Below, one piece after another: positions 1 to 13,005 of a stretch of DNA of 64,000 bases (its first letter is position 1; every line of letters starts with the position of its first letter). Made by a program: the position numbers and the translations under genes. Under the pieces are notes generated by a model. The model worked only from the letters and a program-made list of their open reading frames with translations, ran no database searches and was not told the DNA's origin. Source of the stretch: Aptenodytes patagonicus. Its lineage: Eukaryota; Chordata; Aves; Sphenisciformes; Spheniscidae. The stretch spans positions 146,063,636 through 146,127,635 of the forward strand of contig NC_134950.1 in NCBI RefSeq assembly GCF_965638725.1, in the 5' to 3' direction.

Positions 1-2376
1 GGATGTGGTCTTTGATTTTGCTTATGAATGGGCAATGGCATATATACTTTTTCATGCACCCCCTACTTCACTATTTCTGGTAACATAAATAGTTCCTGAG
101 TTGGTATTTTTTCAAAGCACACCTTGAAAAAAATCTTTGAACTTCGGTTGGTTTCACTTGGAAGTGTTATTTTACATCATGTATTAAGCAATTCTCTCCA
201 TTACTTCAAAGTCTTCAAATACAGCTGTCCCCACTTTCATAGCTGTAAAATCAGATGTCTAATATACTACACTGAAGTAAAAAGAGACCTCATTAATTGG
301 TTTTAATTTTCTCAGGGCTAGAGGAAGAACCTAAATCTCTGCAGCCAAATTAAAATTCACCCATAGTGCCCAGTCCCACAGTGCACAGACACACCTTGAT
401 TTTCAGAGCAGATGGATGAGGTCACTTCAGATCCAAAAGCACAAGCATGTTCTATTTGAATTACGAATTACTTCTTAGGTGGTTGATCATGTGTCCTTTA
501 CACAACCTTTCCTACATCCTTCTCAACCATTTAAATTCACACCTCATTTCTTAGATAATTTCTACTAAGAAGTCTCTGCCCATCATCATAGCATGTAGAT
601 CCTTGGAGGGGAGATGGCTGCATTTGCTGCTTGCAGTTTCTCACGGTAGAACGTACCTTGGGGTTTGAGAAGTACTGTTTCAGACAGCACAGTCAATCAT
701 TAAACACAGATGAGAGAGGGGGTTATTGCAATTCATAACCTTCTCTTAGGCAACTGTAGGAGAGCTGTCTGCTCTGCTGGAAAAGCAAAGAATTCACAAT
801 ATAAAATGTCTGTTAGGCCCATGTAAGGGAGAGAGTGGTGACTTAAGGCCAACTTTACTACCCATTGCTGAAGTCCCAGCTTTGAGGCACTTAATACACT
901 GATAGATGTGGTTAGGTGAGAAGAATATAGTCCACTCTGTGACACTACCCCATCCATATGCAGTTCATTGTTAATATATAGCTAAACCAGGAAACTTCTA
1001 CAATCAGATAAAGAAAACTCTACAGTATGTGATTATGGCTTGGTCAGATGTGAGCGTCTGTATGAAAAATAATACCTCAGGTTGAATAACAAAGAACAGC
1101 TTGTATTTGAACTTGGCTGTGGTGAATTAAAATGAATTCCCCAAGTCCCTTTGCTCATGGTAGCTTTCAATTTTGTAGCATTTTTCAACTCTTTTGCTGC
1201 TTCAGGGGCACGAGTGATTAATTTTATTGACTTAATCTCAACCTGATATTTTTATTGCAAATCCTTCCAATGTTCAGAGTATAATTATAGTTTAATGATT
1301 TAAATTTGTAGATTCTCTTCCCCAGAAATAAAGGACTATATTTCACTTTTATATTTTTAAAGCTATTTTTCTGTTTCTCTTACAAAATGAGCAAATAACA
1401 CGAGGAAATTGGGAAAGTTTGTTTGTTAGTGACATATTAATCACTACAGGTCTCCATCATTGATTTTTTTTTGGCCCTCAATTTATAATTTTATAATGAA
1501 GTCTGCAAGCAATTTAGTCTTATCCTTGAGGAGGGTGGGTAGCAAAAGAATCAATAAAAGAACTGAAGTTTAATACAGGAAGCAAAATTGTGTTTCATGA
1601 GCTGCAGTATAGATCTGTATTGTGTATTCTATGCACCAAACCAGTATTGATATTAATGAAAGTTCACTGTGTGTAATGAGGGGAGAATATTCACTGGAGA
1701 TTTCCAGTACAGCTGAAGGATCCACAGCATTGACTTTGCCCTGAATGTAGAGCTCTGAAAGATAAAAATATCTAAACTACCACACACATTTAACATTAAA
1801 TCTAGCTAGTTACAATGAAACAATTATAACACTGTTCAGATAGTATAAGAAAGAAGTATTGCAAATTTAATGAAGGTCAAATTTTCAGAGACCTAGTGTG
1901 ATCTCCATTCATAGATGCCTAAGTCACTCGCACGTGCTCTTCTGTCAGCTACCTTTTGTTAACAAAGAATAACTTTTAAACCCAGAACTCCTGTGCTCTG
2001 GTTGTGCCTGCTTTTTTTTTTGTATAGGCTGAATGATGTTAATGCCATTTCTATCATTTTTACTCTCAGTCGCTAACATGAAAAAGGACACATGCAAGAC
2101 ATTCTGCTTCACATAACTACACACTGAGTTGAGGCACATTTTGAAAATCTGGCCTATAGAGGTGTTATATTCCATAGACAGAATAAAAATTGCTTGACAT
2201 AATAACAACTAAGGCTAATCAAAATGATTAAAATAAGTATTATTTTAGTGACTGAATTTTTTTCACCTTCTCTTTGTCTTTGCTTTCACTGTACCTCGGA
2301 TATTCGTAATGAAATATGAAGCTGAGAAAACACGGCAAGAAGCTAAAAGGGTTTTCTCCCCCCTTCTTTTTACCAG
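1..2376. other. Anonymous AT-rich DNA
   Basis: I see no gene, recognisable mobile element or RNA gene here. The sequence is AT-rich with short T and A runs (for example around 1460-1475 and 2010-2022). Open frames are 87 codons or shorter and resemble no family I know. It is consistent with intronic or intergenic vertebrate DNA. Confidence 0.6.
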
Positions 2377-2439
2377 ACTAATTACTTTTAGAACATCATG
2401 TTACCTCCTCAGCAAGTTACTTCAAAGGAGTCTAGGAGG
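2377..2439 (+). other. Candidate internal exon (63 nt), unidentified
   Basis: A long pyrimidine run (about 2354-2374) ends in CAG at 2376, and 63 nt later AGG is followed by GTAAGT at 2440, a near-ideal 5' splice site. One frame stays open (phase 2 in, phase 2 out) and would encode about 20 residues starting LITFRTSCYLLS. I do not recognise the peptide. It could be a non-coding RNA exon or a decoy splice pair; strong sites alone occur by chance in a window this size. Conservation or RNA evidence would decide. Confidence 0.15.
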
Positions 2440-5400
2440 GTAAGTATCCAAACTGCTCTTAAGTTTTTACTTATGTTCAAGTTACTACTGTTCTAATCGA
2501 GTAGTATTGCTACCTGAATTTACTTCATTCAAAATTGCAGTGGAATTTTACTTCCTTTTGTAGAATACTGCTTCTGCTCCTGAATTTACATTTTGGGATA
2601 CATGTGGCTGGGGACATGCTCAGTAGTAGAACGGTCAGTAGAAACTTTGATAAGAGGCTAAAAGCAGCCTAATCCACCCCTTCTCTGAAGACAGAAAATT
2701 GTCCCATTCTTCATTGTAGCATGGTTGGATACTTGACAAATACTTGGCTCATTTTCCTTTCTAGAGGAATCCTTCGTCTGACATTCTTCAGGAGCTTAGG
2801 GAATGAAAAAGATTTTGCTGGTATAATTTGTGTAATGGAGTCACAGTTAATATTGGCAGATGTCTTCTTTTGATGATATTCCTTAGACAGATGCCCTGAG
2901 TGAAGGAAGTAGCACTGGCAGAGGGGTTTTTGATTGTAGGACTACTGCTGCATTGGGACTTTCTGCTGATACAAAAGTGGGGCATAGTCCCACTCCTAAG
3001 TGAATACTGTTTCTAATGTACAAACATATTTCAAATAAAGAATAACGTATTTCTGTAAACCTCAAAGCATGTACCAGACTTCTTTGTGGAACTTACTTTA
3101 AATTCTTTCTGATGGCCAATGCCAGCTCTTCCTAGTCAGCTATGCACAGTCACTTTGTAAATAGATTTAATGTAACTATTTCTACTTAATTGACTATCCT
3201 GTCCCCAAATCACTGTAGAAACTTTTTTCATCCTTTCTTTTTCAAGACAGTGGTATTCACAATGAAAAAGAAAGCAGGGGGCAACACCTGTGATTCCTGG
3301 ATTGCACAGACAGTATATGAGACAGAATATGGACACTGGCTTTGAATCACTGCAAGCAAACTTTGCAGGTTTCATGTATAGTTAACTTTCCAGAAAGTGA
3401 GAGTCAGATCTTAAAATTCTCAACCCACAGAAAATTCTTTGATCCAAAGGAAAGTCCTTCAGTTGGGTAAAATTAATCAAAAGGCTTGGGTTTTTGCAGG
3501 TCCTATTAAAAGGATTGCCATAGTCCTGTGTTCCACATGGCCATGGCATGTGTTTTGAAGATTGGTAGAGAAACAATTCGCTTATAAATATCTACCTGTC
3601 TATTTGTCTTTAGAAAGAGCTTGTCAGGTTTCAGCAAACATTGCTGGATGAACTTGTAAGGTCTCGTCCTGAATTCACTGCATTTTTTCTGAGCAGAATT
3701 GAGGCTTCGATGAACTGGGGGTGCAGAGAGCCCCTGGTTAGCAGGCCTATTGGCTTTAAATCTGCATGAGCTGTAACCTGTAGATCATTCATTTGTGGTG
3801 GTGGTCATTCGTAATAACTGAGGAGGGGGCAAACTTCTCAAGTTAGTTTCACCTATGGATCAAGGGGAGAGTAAGAAAGCTGACTCTGAAAGAAGAAATG
3901 GAAATAAAAAAGAATAGTTTCAAGCTCCTGATTAACAGGTGAGCCCTTCTTTCGCTTTCGGTTTTTGGAAGGAGGATCAGTCCTGGAATAACAGGCTTGT
4001 GCAAATTTTTACTTGGAAAATTGCAGCAGCTTCTTATAAGTACAAAATGTGATTGTCCTTCTGAAAATCAAACCCCATGTCAAGATTAAATAAATAAATT
4101 TATTAAAACCTAGCATTTGTTTGCAGTGAACACAATTTTCACAGTTTAAATACTCATTATATGTGTTTGTGGAACGTTCAACTTGGTGCCTTTCACTCGC
4201 TTTGTATCATTACAGAGCTGGATAATAATAATTCTTGGAAATGCTCAGAGGTACTGCATATTCAAAGAAACAGTCAGCTACCCATAAAGATATGGAAAAA
4301 CGCTTATCTATTCTAAGGGCATTTTTTAGATCCACTGCCTCCCACATACACGTATAGGGATTCTGGTCAGCAGACATTTAACAGATTCTATCTTTGGCAG
4401 GTACACTTTCAAACCATATTTCAGTCCTTGTATGTCCCCTTACACACCTTGAATCTGGATTTAATTTTTTGTTGAAATTATACAAATACTTGGGCTTGAT
4501 AAGAGTTCTAATTTCTGAATTTCCACGTATAATTGCTGTCTTGTGCTTGCAACACTGAACAGCCAAACACTTGAGAACTAGAGCTGGATGATGAATTGAA
4601 AGTGTTTCAACCTTTAACCCCACATGTCTTTAAGTCCTGTCTACTTGCATAAAACTGACAAAACCACATTTTTATGGTTTGTTTTCTCTGCAGCAGATCT
4701 AAAACAGCTTTTTAGGGGGAAAGGAAAGTAGATTGTATTCTGCTTCAATCAGTATCAAAGTAATGAGAGAATTTTAAATTACAGAGGCATTGTGTGTTAT
4801 TGAAGAAAGTGTAAGAAAGAGAAAATGCCTAGCTTCTTTTTGCAAATCTGAGCAGAGCAGAGAAGGCTGACAACTTTGGAAAAATAATATTCTCCTTTCC
4901 TATAGTTACATGGCCCTGTATGAATTGGTTAGGAGGTCGTTCAGTGTAGGAATTGCCACTCACTACATTCTGCTCTCAGCTTCCCAGCTTCAACCGAGAG
5001 ATTACTCACATACACAAATGAATCTAGCCATCTCTGACAAAAGTGTAGTTTTTTTAAACCTAAGTTTCTCATCAATTCTGTGATATAAGACCGTTTCTGG
5101 ATGCCTTTTTTTACCTGCCACCTTTATTGTGCTAGCTAGATTGACATTTGAGCTGTATAAGTAGAGTAGCAAGGATGTCCCGATGCATACTAGATAGAGA
5201 GATAACTTCTAGCAGGAGTGTATACAACTTACAATAACCCACAACTCAGACCGTCATCTGTGATCTGTTCCTTTTTACATTTGTGAGACCCTGCTTTTCT
5301 GCTTCTTGCACTGTCAGCAATTCCTATCATCTTTGATAAAAATAGCTAACTAAATTTGGAAAAAATCTTAATGCAGGAGAAATACTGCATATACTGAACT

Positions 5401-8400
5401 AAAACCACCTTCAAAGAAGGTTGAGATACCTCTTTGGAAATTAATGTTGCAAGCTATGTTTTGTAACCATATATTACAAAGAGGTTAAACTGCACTAGGG
5501 AGAAAGCGGCAAAAGAAGGAAAACTGTAACAGGAAGAAATAATTATTCCTATGAAAATAAAGAAGACTAGATGTGTATAAATTACTTTTCATGCCAGAGC
5601 TAAACAGGCCCCTTAGGAAAATAATAAAGGCCTCTTGAACCTCAAAGGCTTCTTGCTGCTTTCATATGCAGCTTCTTCGATAATACCTGTTTTGTTCAAA
5701 TTAAAACTCATGCTCCTGTTGCCAATATAGAAATCTTTTCAAGCACATTGAAGGCATAGCTCTTGGGACCAGAAGTGGGGTAAAACATTCTGAAGAAATA
5801 TCTCTTCCAAAGTGAATTTGTCATTTCTTGAACCTCATCCCACAAACACAAACAAGAATTTTGGTAAACATGTTTATCTTCAGAAGACTGTGAGGTCTGA
5901 ATAAAATGTTTCTTGCTTTATTGCTCAGAATGAATGGACTTGTAGTGTAACTGCAAATGATAGAGAATATTTGTGCTGAAATACATTACCTTATTTAACA
6001 GTTATGATAAGACTACAATATAAAGCATGTCTACACTGGAAGATCTGTTTGAATAATGATGAAATTTGTGAAATTAATCATAGCCAGACTGAACAAATGA
6101 GTCCAACAATAAATTGTGCGTCAGTATAGTAGAGTAGTGTAAATGGAGACCAACTGTTTAAATAATTGAGTGCCAGCTGATGCTTTTGTTACAGGAGTTA
6201 GGAATAGATCTTAGATGTCAGTAAATTTTTTCCACAGTACTCTTAATTTTAATATCAGACTCTATGATAGTAATTGAAAGGCATCTTCTACTGTTTGCAG
6301 AGCCCTTATGGAAATGAAGGATGGGATAGTTTCCCTAGGACAGAGTCATGATCCCATAAAGAGAGAAATGAAAATCTGAACAATGAGTCTGAAAACTTTT
6401 CAGCACTGCAAGATTATGTCTGGAGGAAGAAAACAAGGTACCAAACCAATGACAAACCTGGTGGTGACATGCACACTGGAAGTCCTGTGGGATCATACCT
6501 TTTGTCCAGACTGAGGTGCTTTCTGGCACCAAATTTATAGTAAAGGACATTGTGTATTATAAGTATTTTTGTATTCAGATGTTTTACTATAAATGAGAAG
6601 TAAGGAAAAAACAATAGTAGAACTTAAAATTATTCTAAACTATGGAGACTGTGATTTAGGGAGAATGAGAAAGTATGGCATTTGTAAGATGATTCTCAGA
6701 AGTGGAATGTCAGCAAAAGTGAGGATTTATCTGGAAGTGGTAGGAAGGGCGAAGAACTGAAGAGATGATCCCACATTCCAGAAGTGTGCATAATTCCACC
6801 ATGGTGCAATTTGACAGTACAAATATGCGGTGGTGAAATACTTTGGGTAAAGATAAAAGGAATAGAAACCAAAAAGAGAAATAATAATGACCATCTGTTA
6901 CACATCAGAAGATCTGGAAAAAAGTGGGGAAAAAGAATTCCTGGAGCTGTTCTTTATGCTGTGGGACGCTGCGCTCCTGAGGAATGTTTACAACTCATAT
7001 ATTTGCTGGTTAGCAAACCCAACAAGCCTGCATCACTGAAGAGGTCTGTAAAGTATGCAGAAAGCAAATTTTGGAAGCGGTGCTTAATTGTGCCTATAAA
7101 GTAAAGACTTACTGTGAGGGACTGATGAAGAATCATCTCTTTAGCAAAAACCCACATGTTTTAGATATAGTCACTATTCTGAATTCCACCCATTTGGATT
7201 CCTACTCATTTTTTATGACATGGCAGTCAATTTAGGAGGGAAGTGTGGTATGAAGAGATAAACATTTATCAAGTCTTTGTTCTTGCCAAGGCAGGGCTTA
7301 ACTAAACTGTTCCTTGAAAGGCCCAAATCACCTGAGCCTGTGAGACTTCACAAATTGATAAAGTTCAATGCAAGTTTGGGCTTTGTGGTATCACTGTGGA
7401 TGTTTGACTGCCCTGAAATGGTACACACAAGTCAGGGCACGCGCAGCTGGAAAGGTGAACTGTAAATAGAATGAAAGAGCGCTGATTTTCCAAATATACC
7501 CTTGAAAGCACTATTTTGCTTGAGTTCCAGAAACTGCTTAAACAGAAGTTTGAATTCTGTTTTTGCAAAATAGAGATTACTATTGGTTGCTTTATATTAA
7601 TTTCAGAGTTACCAGAACTCTGAATGCAAGAGGTAAAGTTTTCTCTGTCTATTGCATGACTTCTCAAGTTGATTTGTATGATGACAAGCTGGCATCAGGT
7701 GAGAAGTGTTCGTTGACAGAAAGAGAAACACACTGTTATTTCTAAGGGAAGTTAAGGTCAGAGCACAAATATATTCTTTTTTTGTTTGTTTGTTTTTACA
7801 AAACCCCAAGCCAGTCTGGTCAAGTTCTTCAGCCACACGAGGGTCTCCATTTCCTGCTCAGAGAAAATTTAGCCCCACAAGGTATACGCTTCATTCCTGA
7901 CCTAGATTAGAACCTTCTCTCTATGGAGTTTGGTCAAAAATACAGAAAACTGTGTGCTTTGGTAAGGGCAGTAATAACACATTCAAGATATACTTAGAAT
8001 TTGGTTCTCATTAATTTTTAAGTCTTGGCTTAACAGAAATGAATAATGAAGTTAGTTACAAAAGAAGCCCAGAGAAGGCATCTTGTTCAATCCTTCTTCA
8101 GTGCTAACCATACCGGAGTCCTGGTTCAAGAATCTGCTGTAATGCAAACAATGATTTACAATAAGAAACAGCTTTGTAAGGGCCTAGCATTGTGCTTCTT
8201 ATGATTGGCTGCTGTGACTAGGTGTTGTGGTCGTAAAATTCATAATCGAGATGAAACTAACCTGGAACAGTAACGAAAAAATGGTGGTATATAAGAAAAA
8301 TATGAAAGGACATTTTTTCCTCTTGTAGTTTGAGAAAACTGTGGGCAGTGCAACTGTTTCCAGGGTTTTCTGAAATACAAAATTATATAAGTAAAACAAA

Positions 8401-9034
8401 GGTATTTTTCTAAGCTAAATTAATGCAGTGTTGAAACTAACATTTTCCCAGTTAATTCGTATTTCTCTCAAAATCAAACCACGCTCTTTTAAAAGACAGC
8501 GTGTTCAAGGAGGAATTAATTCTTAAACATACTTGAGGTGTCTTCAAGGTTATTTATGTGGGAAGAAAGCTCTCAGTGCAGAGTTAGGCTGTAACAACAG
8601 CTACAAATACTTTTCAGGAAAACAAGAGGACAGGAACTTTGCATGTCCAGTATTGCACACAACACTTACAAACTTTACGATAAGGAGCACAGCATAAAGG
8701 GGGTTTGTTCCTATTACGGGTTTGTTTAAAATTCTCTTGTAAATTACACTAAGCAGCAATATTGGCTTGAATCACAAATCCCTCTCAGCCACTGCCTTAT
8801 CACAGATTCCTCAAAAGCACTAACCTACATGACCTTTGTGTGAGTCTCAGATGACTCCAATTATTCTGCTGTGGGCTCTGATTCTTTTACACAGCCTGCC
8901 CTTAACTTTAAAAAATTAGAGAGGGAGGAGGTCTGGGGGGAATGAAAGCCATGTCACATGGCCTGACCACACTTTGTACCCTATGAGACAGGCCATCGAA
9001 ATCTCGGAGAGGTAGAGGGAGGGAATTCATCTCC
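2440..9034. other. Anonymous AT-rich DNA
   Basis: No recognisable repeat or gene. A good pyrimidine-rich acceptor at 3611-3613 opens into a 51-codon frame (3614-3769) beginning KELVRFQQTLLDEL, with only a weak donor (GTGCAG near 3721) and no known match; this length is unremarkable by chance. Short GTTT repeats lie near 7785-7797. The 106-codon plus frame at 6784-7104 resembles nothing known to me. Confidence 0.5.
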
Positions 9035-9345
9035 CAAATCTGCAGATATCAAGAGGAACTGAGTTCCACCACACTGGGGTCAGCTATGCAAAAGCACCGT
9101 ATTTTGACACAGTCAACTTGAAAAGTGACGGGGGAGCAGAGATAAATGAGAAACAGAAAGTAGGTTACGAAAGGGAACAAAAATGTGGACCGGGTTATGC
9201 AAGAACAGAGGGGTCAAGGCTTGAAGAACCTTGAAAGTTATCGGTAAAATCCTGAACTCAAATCTCAATTTCAGAGGAAACCAATATTGTGGCGTGAACA
9301 AGGGGGCAGCATGGTAACAGCAGGGGCAGCAGCAGTGGGAGGAAG
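9035..9345. repeat. Possible ancient LINE (L2-like) tail, degenerate
   Basis: The segment around 9210-9320 (GGCTTGAAGAACCTTGAAAG, then an 'aatcctgaactc' stretch and 'gtggcgtgaac') resembles an old LINE tail found widely in vertebrates that carries 'aggacttgaaggt... ggagccagtg... gtgatgtg'. The preceding 9054-9090 part (GAGTTCCACCACACTGGGG) fits the 'gcattccagagcctgggg' section that normally lies just upstream. Order and spacing agree, but divergence is high and the family name is from memory. RepeatMasker would settle it. Confidence 0.3.
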
Positions 9346-11782
9346 GTGAGATAGGATGCTTTGATAAAAAATGTGCAGCTGATGTAAGCCCTCAAATCAA
9401 TGCTACTCCTATGTAGAAATTTGAGGCCAAGTCTAGGTCCTACTGAACCTTCTAGCAAAATTTCCATCCAGTTAGGAGCCTCTTTGGCTCCTAAATTTAA
9501 AGTTAGATACCAGGTTGCTGTAAATCCTGCACTTCTGTGTAAATCACTTCAAGATTTAGCTTCAGGTTTCTTTTATAATGGTGTCTGTGTTTTCTACCCC
9601 TCAAAATGCTGCAAATATAAAAATGTCCTCTGCTCTACATCATGTGTTAATCTGTGGCCAAAGATACAACAGGGCAATGGACAATCCTGAACTAAGGTTT
9701 TAGCTGGAGCTGGGAGGAGAATCAGTTTGCCTGTTCTGTGAAAATTTCCACTATTTCAGAGAGTCTTCCTGTCTAAAAGCAGAGTGGAAAATCAAAATGC
9801 ATTTCTGCAAACAGAAAGAGTAACTTAATGGGTAATCAGAGTGCACTAGCTGAAATGTTGCAATATGTTCACCATGCTTTCTTTCAGTTCTGATCTTATA
9901 GATTTTATGGTTGGTTTTTTTTAATACTTGAACTGTAAATGAGCTCCAATTTTGAAATGAAAAAAGTATATTGAAAAAAATGCCAAAAGGTGTTTTGACA
10001 GTTTCAAAATGTTCTTCTAAGGTTTTCTTTAAAAAGGAAAATCACTGAAACTTACTATTCTATAGATAGATCAGCATTTCCCATTGAAAGATTTTATGCT
10101 AGAAGTATTTTGACTTGCTCTTGACTTCTAGCCAAAACTCAGACCTTAAAACAAATGACAGAATTTGGGATTGCCTTTGACCTACAATGAAAAACACCTT
10201 CCTCCACCGTTAAGCTGTTGTCCTCTTACAGAGGAGCTACTCATTTGCGTGTGAGTGGAAGGTAAGTTGTACAGTCACGTGTGCCTCATGTTGACAACTA
10301 CTTTTTTCCTACACCAGTATATGTTAGTCTTGCTTTTGATGGAAGGTATAATTAGCCATTTCTATGGCTAAGCTACACAGAAGCTATAGCTCTCAGACGT
10401 AATGCCAGTACCTGTCACTATCTGGCCTCTATATGGCAAGTGGGCTCTGACCACCTTAGACTCACTCCCCAAAGTGTTTAGATTAGGAAGTGCATCATTC
10501 TAGCTTGCACAGCCAGGTTTCTTTCCTGTGAAAACCTTGATGAGGAGGGAAATGCCCTTGGCACTGAGTGGACTGAAGCACTATTGTCTAAGCACATACG
10601 TGTAGACATCGTGTATTTTAATCTGCTTTTTGTTATTGCTTTTTGCTTTATTTATCAACCCCTGCTTCAAACAAAGGATTCGGATTTCACTAATGTTTAA
10701 CTTAAGTATGGCAACTTCAAAGTTAGGTTCAGCAATATCTAATCTATACTTTTACCCCATTTTAAATCATAAACTGAGCTTGCTTGAGATGGGGAATGTT
10801 TATACTAACTTGTCATATTTTGTAAATAAAACAAATGGGGCCAGATTGTGGTTCACAGTTCACAGATGCTTTGGGGAAGGTGAAGAAGATAAAGAGTTTT
10901 GCCTGAGTAGCAAAGACAGTCATTGTCAGTTATCTCCCCAAAGGAGGAAGAGGGGAAGGGTAACGAGGAGAGTGCACTGGGTGTGTGCTCCACAAATCCA
11001 TCCTGGATATTCCACTGCAGGTTGGCCTGTCCTCACGCTGTCTGTGGTGGCTGTATGTAAATAGCTATGATGTGATGGAAATAAATACTGTGAAGTCAAG
11101 ATTACCATAATCACAATCATCATTAGACGTTAAGAAATAAATAATTATTTCTGAGTAATATTTTATTACATCCCTTTTTTTCCTGTGTTAATTTAAGACA
11201 GTAATACAGATGGGAAAGTACCATAGCTGATTTGGTTAATGGGGTGACCATCCTTGCACTTTTTGCTAAAGAGTTTAAAAATGCTTTTTCAAACACATGA
11301 GACAGTGTGCAGGGAACAATAGATGATCCAGCTATAAAAGCAGAAAAAATAAATTAATTGTTTAAAGCTATATTCACAGTGGGAGGCTAGGTGGATTCTT
11401 GCTCCAGAGTATTTTTAAATGGGACATCTCAGAAGATCTGTTATAAACTGAAGTGTTGGTAAAAGAGTAAAAGAGGTCTTTGAAGAAAATGGATAACGAC
11501 AGTTAGAAATAGTTTGGTTGGTTTGGGTTTTTTTTGGTTTTGTTTTTTTTTTTAACTAGAAATAGTAACAGATCAGCCAGAGCATGTGGTGCTCACTTAA
11601 GAATTATATAGGAAGTTAGCTATGAAATGAGTGAACTACTAACTGTGGCATACAGTCTTCTAAAATTTCCCCCTTGCTTATGAAAAGAAAATCACACAAT
11701 ATGAAAAAAAAAGGCTTAATGGGGGAGTTGAGGATATATAAATCTTAGTAAACTGACATCTGCATTTAGCAAATTGGCAGTA
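9346..11782. other. Anonymous AT-rich DNA with homopolymer runs
   Basis: No recognised gene or mobile element apart from the candidate micro-exon at 10232-10261. The open frame at 10630-11064 (144 codons, plus) has no recognisable domain and a biased, low-information N-terminus, and is likely chance. A T/G-rich run occurs at about 11515-11555. Confidence 0.5.
10232..10261 (+). other. Candidate micro-exon (30 nt), unidentified
   Basis: The stretch before 10231 (CTGTTGTCCTCTTACAG) is an excellent 3' splice site. Thirty nucleotides later AAG is followed by GTAAGT at 10262, an excellent 5' splice site. The enclosed 30 nt is open in phase 0 and would encode RSYSFACEWK. Thirty-nucleotide micro-exons exist in vertebrates, mostly in neural genes, but the peptide is too short to identify and the pairing could be coincidence. 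Confidence 0.18.
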
Positions 11783-11870
11783 GTTATAATAAAGAATAGA
11801 ACCAATGAACATATATAAATATGATTGTTATAATAAAGAACAGAACCAATGAACATACTTACATATGATT
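11783..11870. repeat. Tandem duplication, two 44-bp units
   Basis: The unit starting GTTATAATAAAGAA at 11783 is repeated from 11827 with only a few substitutions, and both copies end in an ATATGATT-type motif. The period is 44 bp and there are two copies. It is AT-rich and not part of a recognised element. It is probably a local replication-slippage duplication. Confidence 0.85.
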
Positions 11871-12109
11871 TACTGAGTAGGACACAAGCCTTGTGTTTAC
11901 ATAGGGAATTATTCTTAAAAATGTGGATTTCTTTGAAGGAATCAATCAGCATTGGACGGGAAAATCCTGTTGATACATTCTATTGGGTTTTCCAGAAAGA
12001 TTTTGAGGAGGTTTTCATCAAATGCTCTTAAGGAAATTAAATGCTGTGGGACAATATGAAGGGTCCTAGCATGTTTAAATAGCAAGTTTGGAGGTAGAAA
12101 AGAAACCAA

Positions 12110-13005
12110 AAGGGGAACTGGTTGGCTTTCCTGATTGATGCACCAGTGGAAACCCACAGAGATCATTGCTGAGCTCTGTGCTTTCAAACACATATAGGTC
12201 TGGTTAAGAAAGTCAACAAAATGAGGTGACACAGCTTTTTTAAACAGAACTAGCAATTCAGGGTAGTTTTGGAGGGATCTTAAGGTGCTGAATGGATGAT
12301 AAAATGGCAGATATAATTCAGTGTTGGAAGATGTAAACTGATGCACCTGGGGTTGACTCTGGAATTGACAGTTGGAATTATTAAGAGAGGGATAGAAAAC
12401 AAAGTAGAAATGATCAATATAGCACTGCATAAGTCTGGGAGGTGGACATATTGTGAAGACTACATGCGGTCCTGTCTCCTACATCTCCAAAAGGATAAAG
12501 CAGAACTAGAAAAGGCTGACAGGGTGCTCAAAGATATGAAATAGCTTCCAGATGAGGATTGACTACATAAACTTGGTATCCTGAGTAGGAAAAGAGATGC
12601 CTGAGGGAGGAGGGAATAGAAATCTATAAATAGTGAGTAGCACAAGGGAGATAGCACAAATAGGGGCATGGAGTAGCAGGTTTGACAAACAAAAGCAGGG
12701 CTTTTTCGCAGAAAGGGTAATTAAATTGTTGATGGCATTAGCACAGGATTCTGAGGATGCCAGAAGTTTACATGGCTTCAAAAGGGATTAGATAAATCCA
12801 CAGAAGAAGAATCCATTACAGGCTGTAAAACACAAAGATGCCATTTCTGGCTCAGAAAATCTTGGAGCTCATAGAGTGCTAGAAGCCAGGGAGCATTACT
12901 GCGTGTTTGTCTTCATTTGCATGCTTCCCCAACCTCTCTTGGCCACTGCTAGAGGCAGGATGCTGAACCAAGTGGTCCTTTGGTCTGACTTATGATCATG
13001 CTAAT
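12110..13005 (+). mobile_element. Ancient CR1/L3-type LINE, 3' fragment (ORF2 C-terminus plus 3' UTR)
   Basis: The plus strand follows the 3' half of sauropsid CR1/L3 LINEs in order. It has 'aaaatggcagatataattcagtgt' and 'tgatgcacctgggg' near 12303-12353, an 'attattaagagagggatagaaaac' block near 12377-12402, the 'ctccaaaaggataaagcagaactagaaaagg' block near 12484-12515 and 'cttccagatgaggattgacta' near 12544-12565. It continues with 'ggattagataaatccac' near 12785-12801 and finishes with the diagnostic 'aggatgctgaaccaagtggtcctttggtctgac' 3' tail near 12956-12989. Those blocks encode the end of the reverse-transcriptase protein, with frame breaks, so the copy is dead. The left boundary is approximate. 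The long minus-strand open frame at 11942-12430 overlaps it and is antisense noise. Confidence 0.75.

Noticed and set aside
8041..8110. GTTCAATCC motif as a possible tRNA or SINE promoter
   Set aside because: No A box or SINE body nearby.
11942..12430. 162-codon minus-strand open frame
   Set aside because: It lies largely antisense to the plus-strand CR1/L3 relic, and its peptide matches nothing.
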